From SIG78 sp036677805 (lineage in GTDB: Bacteria > Verrucomicrobiota > Lentisphaeria > Victivallales > Victivallaceae): DNA of 32,973 nt. The stretch lies in contig JAVBVS010000003.1 in assembly GCA_036677805.1 (NCBI GenBank), positions 1-32,973 on the forward strand, given 5' to 3'. Below, piece by piece: positions 15,927 to 24,900 of the stretch. A program made the position numbers and the translations under genes. Position 1 is the first letter of the stretch. Every line of letters begins with the position of its first letter. The notes beneath the pieces are model-generated. The model had not been told where the DNA came from, did no database searches, and worked only from the letters and a program-made list of their open reading frames with translations.

Positions 15927-17621
15927 ATGGGCATGCTTTGGCTGAATGTTTTCGGCGGTCTCGCCATCTTCATTTTCGGCATGAAAATGATGAGCGACGG
16001 ACTGCATCGCGCGGCGGGGGAAAAAATGCGCGCGATATTGCGGCTGTTTTCATCCAATCGTTTCATCGCGATTCTGTCCGGGACCGCCGTCACCGCGGTG
16101 ATCCAGTCGTCGAGTGCCAGCACGGTCATGGTCATCGGCTTCGTCAACGCCGGGTTGCTGAACCTGATTCAGGCCATCGGCATCATTTTCGGCGCGAATA
16201 TCGGCACTACGGTAACGGCTCAACTGGTGGCGTTTGAAATCAGCTGGATCATCATGCCGTCGATCATCGTCGGACTGGCGATGAGCTTCGCGCCCCGGCC
16301 GGCGGTCTCGGGCTGGGGAGAGACGATCATCGGGCTGGGATTCCTTTTTCTCGGCATGGAGTACATGAGCGACCAGCTCCGGCAACTGGCGGAACTGCCG
16401 TGGTTCATGGGGGCCTTCCGGATTTTCGATTGCGCTCCGGTGAATGGCGTCATGCCGTTCGGCGCCGTGATGGGCGCGATCGGCATCGGTTTGCTTGCGA
16501 CGATGATCATTCAGAGCAGTTCGGCCTGCACCGGGATCGTGATCGCTCTCGGGGCGAGCGGATTGATCAACCTTTATACCGCAGTGGGACTGGTGCTCGG
16601 CTCCAATATCGGCACCACGGTGACGGCGCAGCTGGCCGCCATCCCCGCCAACCGGGTGGCCAAGCAGGCGGCGCTGGCTCATACGCTGTTCAACGTGATC
16701 GGAGTCTGTGTGGTGACGGCGACGTTCTGGATTCCGTGGGGCAGTTCCGGAGTGCCGGTTTTTTTCCATGCCGTCGAGCTTCTTTCCGGCCATGGCGATC
16801 TGCCGCGCCGGATCGCCAATGCGCATACGCTGTTCAATGTTTTTACCACACTGCTTCTGGTGGGGTTCATTCCGGGACTGGCCCGGCTCTGTGAAAAATT
16901 GATCCCGGTACGCGCGGCCAAGGTCAAATACCAGCAGCTGGAACCGCATTTGCTGGATACTCCGGTGATCGCTCTGACCCAGACCGCCGCAGTGTTGCGC
17001 AAGATGCTGAAGAAAGCCTGGACCATGGTCGACTGCGCGCTGAATATCGGTGATCGCGACGACGAGACGATCCGATCGATCGCCCGGAAGCTCGAAAAGC
17101 GCGAAGAACGGATCGATGCGCTGCAACGCGAAATTACCGATTACCTCGCATTGCTGATGCAGCGGACGCTGACCATGGAGCAGGCGGAACAGATTCCGCT
17201 GCTGCTGCATTGCACCAACGACGCGGAACGGATCGGCGACCATACCGCTCCGATTCTTGGGTTGATGCTGAAATTGGATAAGAAAAATTGTCATATGAGT
17301 CGGGAAGCGGAGAAAGAATTCACTGCGCTTCGTGAATTGTTGGCTTGCCAGGCCGATGCGACGATTGCCGTTCTCGAATATCAGACGCCCGAGGATATCC
17401 AGACGACCAATCACCTTCGACTGGAGCTCAACCGGATGCTTGATCAGGCCGAAAGCAACCATTTTCAACGGCTGACACGCAATGAATGTCCGGCGGCGAC
17501 CGGAATTCTGTATATTGAACTGCTGGAAGAAATTCGTAAAGTGTCTCGCCATCTGGCCAATATTTCCGAGCGTGCGGTTGCTTTTTACGTTCAAACCACG
17601 AGGGGAGAAACCGGATTATGA
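15927..17621 (+). CDS. Na+/phosphate cotransporter family protein with PhoU-like C-terminus
   Basis: The 564-residue protein has two inverted membrane repeats, each with the QSSS signature (residues 60-63 in VIQSSSAST and 196-199 in IIQSSSACT) and the following G-x-N-I-G-T-T segment (GANIGTTVTAQL, GSNIGTTVTAQL). This is the NptA/PNaS fold that couples phosphate uptake to Na+. From about residue 350 a soluble helical PhoU-like domain follows, with repeated heptads and a typical stretch HCTNDAERIGDHTAPI (compare E-R-I-G-D-H in PhoU). The ATG at 15927 lies 9 bases after GGAGG and is preferred over the GTG at 15921. It starts 15 bases after the antiporter stop, so the two are co-transcribed. Phosphate is the likely substrate by family; some relatives act as signalling proteins. 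Confidence 0.88.
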   Translation: MGMLWLNVFGGLAIFIFGMKMMSDGLHRAAGEKMRAILRLFSSNRFIAILSGTAVTAVIQSSSASTVMVIGFVNAGLLNLIQAIGIIFGANIGTTVTAQLVAFEISWIIMPSIIVGLAMSFAPRPAVSGWGETIIGLGFLFLGMEYMSDQLRQLAELPWFMGAFRIFDCAPVNGVMPFGAVMGAIGIGLLATMIIQSSSACTGIVIALGASGLINLYTAVGLVLGSNIGTTVTAQLAAIPANRVAKQAALAHTLFNVIGVCVVTATFWIPWGSSGVPVFFHAVELLSGHGDLPRRIANAHTLFNVFTTLLLVGFIPGLARLCEKLIPVRAAKVKYQQLEPHLLDTPVIALTQTAAVLRKMLKKAWTMVDCALNIGDRDDETIRSIARKLEKREERIDALQREITDYLALLMQRTLTMEQAEQIPLLLHCTNDAERIGDHTAPILGLMLKLDKKNCHMSREAEKEFTALRELLACQADATIAVLEYQTPEDIQTTNHLRLELNRMLDQAESNHFQRLTRNECPAATGILYIELLEEIRKVSRHLANISERAVAFYVQTTRGETGL

Positions 17622-18112
17622 GTCTGAAACGTTACTGGTACCGGAAATGGATCGGGCTTTACGCGAAAATCGTCAGAGAAAAAGCGTCTCCGGAATATAT
17701 TGCCCGGGGATGGGCCATCGGCATGTTTTTCGGCTGCTTTTCGCCGTTCGGGATGCAGTTGATTTTCTCCATTCCGACTGCCTTTGTGCTTAAGGGCAGC
17801 AAAATCGGCGCGGCATTGGGAACATTGCTGACCAACCATATCACCATTTTTTTCATCTATCCGATGCAGTGTTATGTCGGCAATCATCTGCTGGGCGGGG
17901 ATTTGACTTATGCGGCCGTCAAGACCGCGATGGACAACGTCCTTCGGGAACAGAGTTATGAAGCGCTGCTGAAAATCGGAGAAGAACTGGTGGCCGCGTT
18001 TTTCCTTGGCGGTGCGCTGCTCACCGCCATCATGACGCCGTTGACTTACTATGGCGTCAAATTTCTGGTGGTTCGCTACCGTGAGCGGAAGGCCGCCCGG
18101 CTTCGGCCATGA
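17618..18112 (+). CDS. DUF2062 membrane protein
   Basis: The 164-residue protein starts ATG within the last codons of the Na+/Pi gene (shared ATGA), so it is translationally coupled. The segment SPEYIARGWAIGMFFGCFSP with FGMQ, then LLTNHITIFFIYPMQCYVGN, is the usual pattern of DUF2062, with two to three transmembrane helices and a basic C-terminus (RYRERKAARLRP). The family has no settled function; members sit next to envelope or transport genes. It is the end of the energetics cluster. Confidence 0.8.
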   Translation: MSLKRYWYRKWIGLYAKIVREKASPEYIARGWAIGMFFGCFSPFGMQLIFSIPTAFVLKGSKIGAALGTLLTNHITIFFIYPMQCYVGNHLLGGDLTYAAVKTAMDNVLREQSYEALLKIGEELVAAFFLGGALLTAIMTPLTYYGVKFLVVRYRERKAARLRP

Positions 18113-18139
18113 CCGGGCGGCTCCGGGAACATCGGAGCC
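18092..18139 (+). terminator. Overlapping GC-rich inverted repeats at the end of the energetics cluster
   Basis: A 9-bp stem GCCGCCCGG / CCGGGCGGC (18092-18100, 18113-18121) straddles the DUF2062 stop. A second 7-bp stem GGCTCCG / CGGAGCC (18119-18125, 18133-18139) overlaps its right arm, so only one can form at a time. There is no T run, so it is at best a weak or factor-assisted terminator. Confidence 0.35.
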
Positions 18140-18265
18140 GTGCGGCTCAGAGCCGGAAGCGGTGAGTGCCGGCGGCGAAGAATCTGCGCAGCTGCGGACA
18201 TTGGCCGGGCTTGCGGTATTGAGCGCCACTTTGCTCCGCCTGCCGGCGGCAATACTGCGGCATGG

Positions 18266-18295
18266 TTGATTTTTCCCGGAAAAAATTTGTATTTT
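18266..18295 (+). promoter_or_regulatory. Candidate promoter of the small zinc-ribbon gene
   Basis: TTGATT, 18 bases, TATTTT, about 80 bases before the ATG at 18374, in a locally AT-rich patch. Confidence 0.4.
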
Positions 18296-18373
18296 CGAGA
18301 ATCCGGCAATAAGGTATGACATCGGCTGGTCCGATCCAATCCCATTCATGCCGATTCGAAAAAGGAGGGCGAT

Positions 18374-18751
18374 ATGAAAACCGTCTGTCCCCGCTGCCAT
18401 GAAAGTTCCGAAATCGAGGCCGGAACCCCGCCCGAGACGATGAAGTGCCGCGTTTGCGGTCATGATTTTGCCGCCGCGCCGTCGTCGCCGCCAGAGGTTC
18501 CGGTCAAGCCGCCGGTGGTTTACGCTTTGCTCAATACCATCGCCGGCGTGGTTTGCGTAATCGCCGTGTTCGTCATCATCGCCGGCATCATGATTTTCCG
18601 CCCGATGGTGGTATTGATCGGACTGTCGCTGATTCTGAACGCCATTTTCATTTTCGCCTTCGCCCGGTTGGGCAACGATGTCTCCGGTATTTGCCGCCAC
18701 ACCGAACTGCTTGAGGAACTCGTGCGGCGGGCGGCAGCCGACAAAGCCTGA
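18374..18751 (+). CDS. Small membrane protein with N-terminal zinc ribbon
   Basis: The 125-residue protein starts MKTVCPRCHESSEIEAG. Two CxxC pairs (CPRC at 5-8 and CRVC at 26-29) make a zinc-ribbon of the type found in short regulatory or MJ0042-like domains. A Pro-rich linker is followed by two transmembrane helices (about 50-75 and 80-100) and a short charged tail. AAAGGAGGGCGAT is a strong ribosome site. The function is unknown; such proteins are often lineage-restricted. It has its own candidate promoter and is probably monocistronic, given a hairpin shortly after the stop. Confidence 0.75.
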   Translation: MKTVCPRCHESSEIEAGTPPETMKCRVCGHDFAAAPSSPPEVPVKPPVVYALLNTIAGVVCVIAVFVIIAGIMIFRPMVVLIGLSLILNAIFIFAFARLGNDVSGICRHTELLEELVRRAAADKA

Positions 18752-18773
18752 TTGCAACCGGCATGACCGAGCT

Positions 18774-18801
18774 CCGCCGCAGCGCATCGGCGTTGCGGCG
18801 G
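18774..18801 (+). terminator. Hairpin after the zinc-ribbon gene
   Basis: 8-bp perfect stem CCGCCGCA / TGCGGCGG with a 12-base loop that can pair further inside. It begins 23 bases after the stop. A short T stretch (TTTT) appears only ten bases later, so termination is likely but not certain. Confidence 0.45.
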
Positions 18802-18870
18802 AACGGTTCGTTTTGGTCTTACGCCGCGAGGTCTTTCCGCTAAAAAAATGACTTTTTTTCAGTCCTGCCC

Positions 18871-18899
18871 TTGACAAACGCGGTCAATTGTAGTACAAT
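18871..18899 (+). promoter_or_regulatory. Sigma70-type promoter of the aldolase operon
   Basis: TTGACA (consensus), 17 bases, TACAAT (one mismatch). The start would be near 18906, about 30 bases before the ATG of the FadR-type regulator. It is one of the two strongest promoter matches in the window. Confidence 0.8.
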
Positions 18900-18906
18900 A
18901 GTACAA
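18888..18906. promoter_or_regulatory. FadR-type operator over the -10 box, with tandem half-site
   Basis: TTGTAGTACAA (18888-18898) is a perfect palindrome around one base. It fits the GTA...TAC pattern reported for FadR-subfamily GntR sites. TAGTACAA is repeated directly at 18891-18898 and 18899-18906. Both overlap the -10 box and start site. The next gene encodes such a regulator, so autorepression of the operon is the natural reading. Confidence 0.7.
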
Positions 18907-18934
18907 TAGAAAATAAAACCGGAGATTTGAATTC

Positions 18935-19618
18935 ATGGAATGGACCCCGATCAAACGCCAGAGCACCCTTGATGGAGCGATTACGGCCATTCGCGGTTAT
19001 ATCATCGACAACCAGCTGCCGGTCGGCGCGGCGCTGCCGACGGAGATGCGCCTGGCCGACGAACTGGGCATCAGCCGCAATATTCTGCGCGAGGCGCTCC
19101 AGCATTACCGGACGCTCGGCATCATCGAATCCCGGCCCAAGGTCGGAGCCTCGATCGCGCGGCTGCTGCCCGATAATCCGTATGAGAACTATCTGCCCTT
19201 CATCGCCGCGCACAAAAGCAGCATGCTGCCGAAATTGGCCGAAGCCCGCTTCTGTCTGGAAACCGGCGCGGCACGGGTCATGGCGGCCAGGGCGACCGCG
19301 GATGATATTGCGGAAATCGTTCGGGCGCATCAGGAATTCGCGCATTCCGACAGCTACGAGAGCATGCGCAAGTTCGATATCGCCTTTCACAGCGCGCTGC
19401 TGCGGTCGACCCACAATGCGCTGCTGGAAGGCATGATTCCGCTCCTGGTCGATTTTTTCGGCGAACTGCGGCCATTGCGCGAAGCCTCGCCGACGGCGGA
19501 GGAAACGCGCCGCATCTGCCGCGATCACGACCGGATTCTGAACGCGCTCCGGCAGCGCGATGGAATATTGCTGCAACAGGAGCTCGAACGTCATATCGGG
19601 CTCTATCTCGAATCATAA
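18935..19618 (+). CDS. GntR-family regulator, FadR subfamily (FCD domain)
   Basis: The 227-residue protein has a winged helix-turn-helix at about 8-78, with LPTEMRLADELGISRNILRE and ALQHYRTLGIIESRPKVGAS. A helical FCD ligand domain (about 90-225) follows. ARFCLETGAARVMAARATAD, FDIAFHSALL and CRDHDRILNALRQRDG carry the Asp/His residues that bind metal in many FCD proteins. The family responds to sugar acids and other carboxylates, which fits an aldolase as the next gene. It opens the operon directly behind a promoter whose -10 box overlaps a FadR-like palindrome, so it probably represses itself and the genes downstream. A GGAG ribosome site lies before the ATG. Confidence 0.87.
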   Translation: MEWTPIKRQSTLDGAITAIRGYIIDNQLPVGAALPTEMRLADELGISRNILREALQHYRTLGIIESRPKVGASIARLLPDNPYENYLPFIAAHKSSMLPKLAEARFCLETGAARVMAARATADDIAEIVRAHQEFAHSDSYESMRKFDIAFHSALLRSTHNALLEGMIPLLVDFFGELRPLREASPTAEETRRICRDHDRILNALRQRDGILLQQELERHIGLYLES

Positions 19619-19638
19619 ATTCAATGGGAAGAGGAATC

Positions 19639-20415
19639 ATGTATCAGCCGAAAACCAGTCGGGTATTGGACAAATTGCGCGCGGGAGAGTATGTGTATGG
19701 CTTCAAGGTCAACCTCGACAGCTCGCGCGCCGTGGAAATCGCCGCAATGAGCGGGTTTGACTGCATCTGGGCCTGCGACGAACATATTTCAAGCGATCCG
19801 GCGCTGTGGGAGCGCCAGATTCTGGCGGCCAAAGCTTACGGCGTCGATCTGATGATGCGGGTTCAGCGCGGCAGTTACAGCGATCTGGTGAAACCGCTGG
19901 AGCTGGATGCGGCGGGCATCATGGTACCGCATGTGATGAGCGCCGCCGACGCGGCGAAAGTGGCTTATCAGACGCGCTTTGCTCCGGTGGGACGGCGGCC
20001 GGTCGACGGCGGCAACGCCGACGGGCTTTATACCCTGTTGCCGGCGCAGGAATACTTTGAATTCGCCAACCGCAACCGTTTCGTCATGATTCAGATCGAA
20101 GATGTCGAAGCGATGGACGAACTCGACGCGATCTGCGCCACACCGGGGATCGACATCGTCTTTTTCGGTCCGGCGGATTTCAGCCAGTCCATCGGCGACA
20201 ACGGCAATTTCAAGAATCCCAAGGTTATCGACGCCATGCACCGGGTGGCCGAAACCGCGCGCCGGCATGGCAAATTCGCCGGCGTCACCTCCGCTCCGGC
20301 CGATATTGCCGCCAAAAAGGCGATGGGATACCAATTCATCTGTTCCGGCGCCGATGTGCTGGCGCTGAGCGGTTATTGTCGCGATTTGTTGAAAACGTTG
20401 CAGAGCAATCTCTGA
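19639..20415 (+). CDS. HpcH/HpaI-type class II aldolase
   Basis: The 258-residue protein shows the residues of the HpaI (4-hydroxy-2-oxoheptanedioate aldolase) barrel. WACDEH has the catalytic His49, MRVQRG has Arg74 for the pyruvate carboxylate, QIEDVE has Glu154 and GPADFSQS has Asp180 as metal ligands. These enzymes cleave 2-keto-3-deoxy sugar acids or similar compounds to pyruvate and an aldehyde. The true substrate is not fixed by sequence. The ATG at 19639 was chosen over 19624 because AAGAGGAA then sits at the right distance. It lies 20 bases after the regulator. The product would be cytoplasmic and supplies pyruvate to central metabolism. Confidence 0.88.
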   Translation: MYQPKTSRVLDKLRAGEYVYGFKVNLDSSRAVEIAAMSGFDCIWACDEHISSDPALWERQILAAKAYGVDLMMRVQRGSYSDLVKPLELDAAGIMVPHVMSAADAAKVAYQTRFAPVGRRPVDGGNADGLYTLLPAQEYFEFANRNRFVMIQIEDVEAMDELDAICATPGIDIVFFGPADFSQSIGDNGNFKNPKVIDAMHRVAETARRHGKFAGVTSAPADIAAKKAMGYQFICSGADVLALSGYCRDLLKTLQSNL

Positions 20416-20449
20416 TTATATCACAATCATTGGAAAGGAGCAGGCAATC

Positions 20450-21163
20450 ATGGGAAGACGTTTTACATTGATAGAGTTGCTCGTTGTAATTGCGATCATC
20501 GCGATTCTGGCGGCGATGCTGCTGCCGGCACTGTCGGCGGCGCGGGCCCGGGCCAAGGCCTCGCAGTGCACGGCCAATCAGAAACAGCTTGCGCTGGTTG
20601 TGCTCTCCTATGCCGACGACAATGACGAATGGTATTGGTGGAGCTTCGGTTATTATGAAGCGTTCAAGCAGGGGAAAATTTACGGACCTTACATGTCGAC
20701 CGAGCAAGGCATGGAAAAATCCGGCCTGAATTACTGTCCCGTCACTGAATTCCGCGACAATGCCGCTACCGCTTACGGCGGCGGCCGTAATTTTTGTTAT
20801 CCGACCGGGTACAGCGTCACCGTCCAGTATCCGACGCAGAAGCAGTATTTCGTAAAGCTGACCAATTTGCCCAATCCGGCCAAGGGCATCCTCGCCATCG
20901 ACACCGGGACCAGCAACGCCCAGCCCGCCAATGTCGCCTATGCCATGGGGTCGAGTTGGTTGTGGCACACGGAATTGGCCGGCGCCGGAGTGCCCAAGGC
21001 GTGGCATACCCCCGATTTCATCCAGACCGGCTATGCCGACGGTCATGCCGCCATGACCCCGGCGCCGGATTTCAACGACACAGTCAAGGACGGTTATGGC
21101 AGCTATACCAAATTCTGCTGGGCCAATCCTGACGGAACGCTCAAAAGCTATAATGTAAAATGA
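20450..21163 (+). CDS. Prepilin-type pseudopilin (DUF1559-like)
   Basis: The 237-residue protein starts MGRRFTLIELLVVIAIIAIL. A short basic leader, a probable cut before Phe5, the conserved Glu (residue 9, +5 of the mature form) and a long hydrophobic helix ending in AARARAKAS define a type IV prepilin/pseudopilin N-terminus. The rest (about 50-237) is a soluble domain with many aromatic residues. NYCPV (91-95 region), SSWLWHTE and GYADGHAAM recall the H-x-x-x-D-G-H-x pattern often seen in DUF1559 proteins of Planctomycetes and Lentisphaerae. It is expected to be anchored in the inner membrane or assembled on the surface. An AAAGGAG ribosome site is present, 34 bases after the aldolase. Its role in this operon is unknown. 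Confidence 0.88.
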   Translation: MGRRFTLIELLVVIAIIAILAAMLLPALSAARARAKASQCTANQKQLALVVLSYADDNDEWYWWSFGYYEAFKQGKIYGPYMSTEQGMEKSGLNYCPVTEFRDNAATAYGGGRNFCYPTGYSVTVQYPTQKQYFVKLTNLPNPAKGILAIDTGTSNAQPANVAYAMGSSWLWHTELAGAGVPKAWHTPDFIQTGYADGHAAMTPAPDFNDTVKDGYGSYTKFCWANPDGTLKSYNVK

Positions 21164-21906
21164 TTGGAAAGGAACGTTTCGGCAATGCGGAGCGCCGGGA
21201 GATCGTCCGGTATGCCGGAATCCGGACCTGGCTGGCTCTCCCGGAGAATTTCGATCCGCATAGCGGTCGCTTTGTGATCGCATTCCATGGCCGCGGTGGA
21301 ACGCTGGAAAATCATAATCTGGTCCGGGAGCCGGGGTGCATCCTGACTCAACGCCTGACCGGTCGCGGTTATGCGGTGGCGATACCGGAAATCGGGACGG
21401 ATCACTGGGGCAATCCGGAGGCGAGGGCGAAAACGCTGGCGTTGGCGGATTGGCTGCGGGACGAATACGGTGCGCCCGACGCGTTGCCGCTGCTCGGATT
21501 TTCGATGGGCGCGCTGACGATGCTGAAATTTGCGGTATGCCATCCCCGGCGGGCGGCGCGGATGGTCGACTTGTTCGGGATAACCGATTTGCCGGGGTTC
21601 CGGCAGGAACGCGTGATCTACCGGGAATCGATCGATGCGGCATATGGCGGGGAACCGATGACCCAGGCCAATCCGATGGATCATACGGCGACGCTGGCGG
21701 CGATCCCGCTGGCGATTTTTCACGGGACGATGGATGATATTGTCGATTTGCAGCATTCGCTCAGACTGTTTGCCGCACTGCGGGCGATTGGTGCGCCGGT
21801 GACGCTCCGGACGGTTTCCGGCGTCGGGCATGACAATCGTATCGCAGCCATCGAAGCGGAAACGATTGCAGATTTTTTAACCACGAAAAGAGAAGTAAAA
21901 CCATGA
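21160..21906 (+). CDS. Alpha/beta hydrolase
   Basis: The 248-residue protein has the nucleophile elbow GFSMGA (Ser115), an acid residue within HGTMDDIVD (Asp192 to Asp196) and a catalytic His (GVGHDN, His224). HGRGGTLENHN near residue 45 gives the oxyanion-hole type HGxG. This is a complete alpha/beta hydrolase core of esterase or deacylase type. No signal peptide is seen, so it probably acts in the cytoplasm on an ester of the substrate handled by the operon. The ATG overlaps the pseudopilin stop (ATGA), and there is no strong ribosome site, so expression depends on coupling. Confidence 0.85.
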   Translation: MIGKERFGNAERREIVRYAGIRTWLALPENFDPHSGRFVIAFHGRGGTLENHNLVREPGCILTQRLTGRGYAVAIPEIGTDHWGNPEARAKTLALADWLRDEYGAPDALPLLGFSMGALTMLKFAVCHPRRAARMVDLFGITDLPGFRQERVIYRESIDAAYGGEPMTQANPMDHTATLAAIPLAIFHGTMDDIVDLQHSLRLFAALRAIGAPVTLRTVSGVGHDNRIAAIEAETIADFLTTKREVKP

Positions 21907-24900
21907 AGTTCCGACATTATTATGCAGTCTTGGCGCTGGGGAGCGCGATGTTTTGCCCGGCGGACGATGTCAATCTGTTGAAAAATTCCGGTTTTGAAGA
22001 CGGTATCAGGAGTTGGGGACTTAACGAGTGGTCGACCGGCAAAACCGACGGCATCCGCTGTGACACGGATGAAAACGCGCCCGCCGGGGGCGCGCGTGCG
22101 GTGCGCATCCAATGGCAGTCCGGAGGCGACAACATCCTGTTGAGCCAGTTGGTCGCGGTCAAGCCGGAGCAATCCTATCAGGCCGCATTCAGCGCTCGTA
22201 CTGGAGTGAAGCCGGGCGAGTCGGGCAAAGTGCAGCTCACGGTTGAATTTCTGAACCGGAATCGCAAGCGCATCGCCGCGGCCCAGCATCAGGCATTTGC
22301 CGCGACCGATCAGTGGCAGCGGTTTCAGCGGCAATTCGCGACGCCGTCGGAAACCGCATGGCTCCTGTTTCATCTGCGCTGCGGCCGGACTGCGAGCTGG
22401 TTCGACGATGCACAGTTGACCGAAATCGCCGCGCCCGCGCCGGATGCTTCCGGCAATCTGTTGAAAAATGGCGGCTTTGAGGATGGCACCCGCGGCTGGA
22501 ACTCCTGGGAATGGTCGGGCAAAAAGGGCGAATACAGTTTCGAAACCGCCCATTCCGCCCATGACGGCGAGGCCGCCGGGCGGCTGGCCTGGAAGTCGGG
22601 CGGCGACAATCTGCTGATCGGACAGGAGGTGGTGGTCAAAGGCGAGAAACATCTGTTGCTGACGTTCTTTGCCAAAGCGGAAATTCAGCCGAGCACCGAC
22701 GCCCGGATTCAGGCCACCGTCATCTTCCGTGATGCGGCCAACAAGGATGCCGGGCCGAACATCCACAAGAGTTTTACCGCGAGCGATATTTATCGTGAAT
22801 TCAGCTGGAGCTTTTCCACGCCCCCGGAGACGGCGAAAATCATGGTCTATCTGCGCAATGGGCGCGAGGCGGTCTGTTACGACGACGTCAAGCTGATCGA
22901 ATCCAATGGCGTCTATCTCAAGGAAAGCTCGCTCTGGGTGCCGGGCGGCGAAATCGTACTTGATCTGTTCAACGGTCTGAAGTCGGGCGAAAAGACGCGA
23001 CTTGCAATCGAACTCAATGATGGTGGCGGCAAGCGCATCGCTGAAGCCCGGCACGAACTTGGCGGCGGCGAGAACGCGTTTTTCACGCTGCCGGTCGGAA
23101 AGCTTCAGCCCGGTCGTTATATGTTGCGGGTTTATCCTGAAAACACTCCGGATCAAGCGGTTGAAAATGCAATCGTCTGGCCGGACGCCGCTCCCGGGTG
23201 GCCGGCGCCGTACGACAAGCTCAAGGTGCGCAACAACTTTGTGACCGAGCTCCTGACCGCTTCCGGTTGCCGGGTGACTCCGGACCGGCCGCTGGAATTC
23301 CTCAATCCGCGCGAAGGCTGGGTCTATTTCAAATTCATTCCGCAGCAATCCGGCACGGTGACGCTGCCCGGACCGGCGCAGGTGAAACTGGTTCTGGAAG
23401 CCGGGAAGCCGGTCGAGTCGATGCAGTATCTTGCCGCCGGAGCCCATCGGGTGACGGCGGCGGCGCCGCTGGCGTTCGCCGAAGCGGTCATTTCGACCAT
23501 GCCGGAGATCATGGCCTTCGAATATGAAGCGCGCACCGGGGGCAAATTCGAAATGAATTCCTGGCCGGAAATGGAGATGTTCCTTGATGTCGCCAATGTG
23601 ATCGTGGAACGGTTCGACAACTGCAATCAGCTCACGCCGCCGGAAGTGATCGATCCGGAGTCGCGTGAACGCATCGCCCGCTGGCGGGCTTCGGGACGCA
23701 AAATCATCACCAATATGCAGCGCACCGGCCCTGACGCGCGCTGGGGCGTCAAGCTGCCGGATACCGAGCAATACTGGTTGTCGCGGGCCGGGATCACAGA
23801 ATTCGACGGTGCGATGATCGACGAATTCGGCAATGAAAAAGAAGAATATGTGCCTTATTACAGCAGCGCGGTGGAAAAGATTACCCGGCAGTATCCCGGC
23901 AAGACGCTCTATGCCGCGACCTGCGCCGCCTGGTTCTCTCACCGCCGGACCGTGGAATTCCGCCAATTGCTGGCGGCCGGCGGCCACTGCTATGCGCCGG
24001 AACTCTATCTGCGCGAGCAACGCGATGAAGCCGCCGCCAAACGTTACATCAACTGGTTCTACGATTATCTGCGCCAGTGGGAAAAAGCCGTTCCCGGCAG
24101 CATGGCGCACATGCTGATTCTGACCGGTTGCGACGACGGGTACTACGCACTCTACGGCCTCGATACTTTTCCGAACGCCGCCTATAAATACTTTCTCGAT
24201 CTGCAATATCAGCTGTTGGCCACCGATCCGGTCTTTTTCGGCGTCCGCGGCGTGGGCCCCTGGATTCTGCGCTATGCCACGCCGGATACGCTGGCCTGGC
24301 AGGCCAAGCTTTTCCGACACTACATGATTGAAGGCAAGCGCGATCTGCTCAGCAATGAATACGGCTATGTTTATGAACCCGGCTATCTGGCCAACGGCGA
24401 ATTCACCGACGGCCTCAAGGCGTGGACGATCGAAGGCAAAGTCGCGGTAAAGAACATTCCGAATTACGGTTATGCCCGGGGCATCAACAACACCGCGCCC
24501 GACGGGGATACCGTCGCGGTCATGACCCGCGTTCCGGGCCAGGTCAACCGTGTGCGCCAGACGATTCGGAATCTCAAGGTCGGCAAACGTTATGAACTCC
24601 TGATCCGCAGCGCCGATTATGACGATGTGATGGCCGGAAAGAATCCGCTGAAGGTGATGACCCTGAAGCCCGAAATCCGTGGTGCCGAAGTGCTGGAAGA
24701 TGAGAGCATCATCTACGTCTATCCGGTGGTGATGCACGCTTTGCCCGGGAAATTTCCGGACCGCAGGAACGGCTTGAGCGCCAACTGTACCCGGCTGGTG
24801 TTCCGGGCGACTGCGCCGGAAGCCGAATTGACGATCAGCGACGAGGTTCCCGGATTACCGGCGCTCCAGTATCACGGACGCGAATTCGCACCCGCCGATC

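Noticed and set aside
21720..24737. 1005-residue open frame opposite the CBM protein
   Set aside because: Antisense shadow caused by high GC at third positions; the plus strand has a signal peptide and repeated CBM modules.
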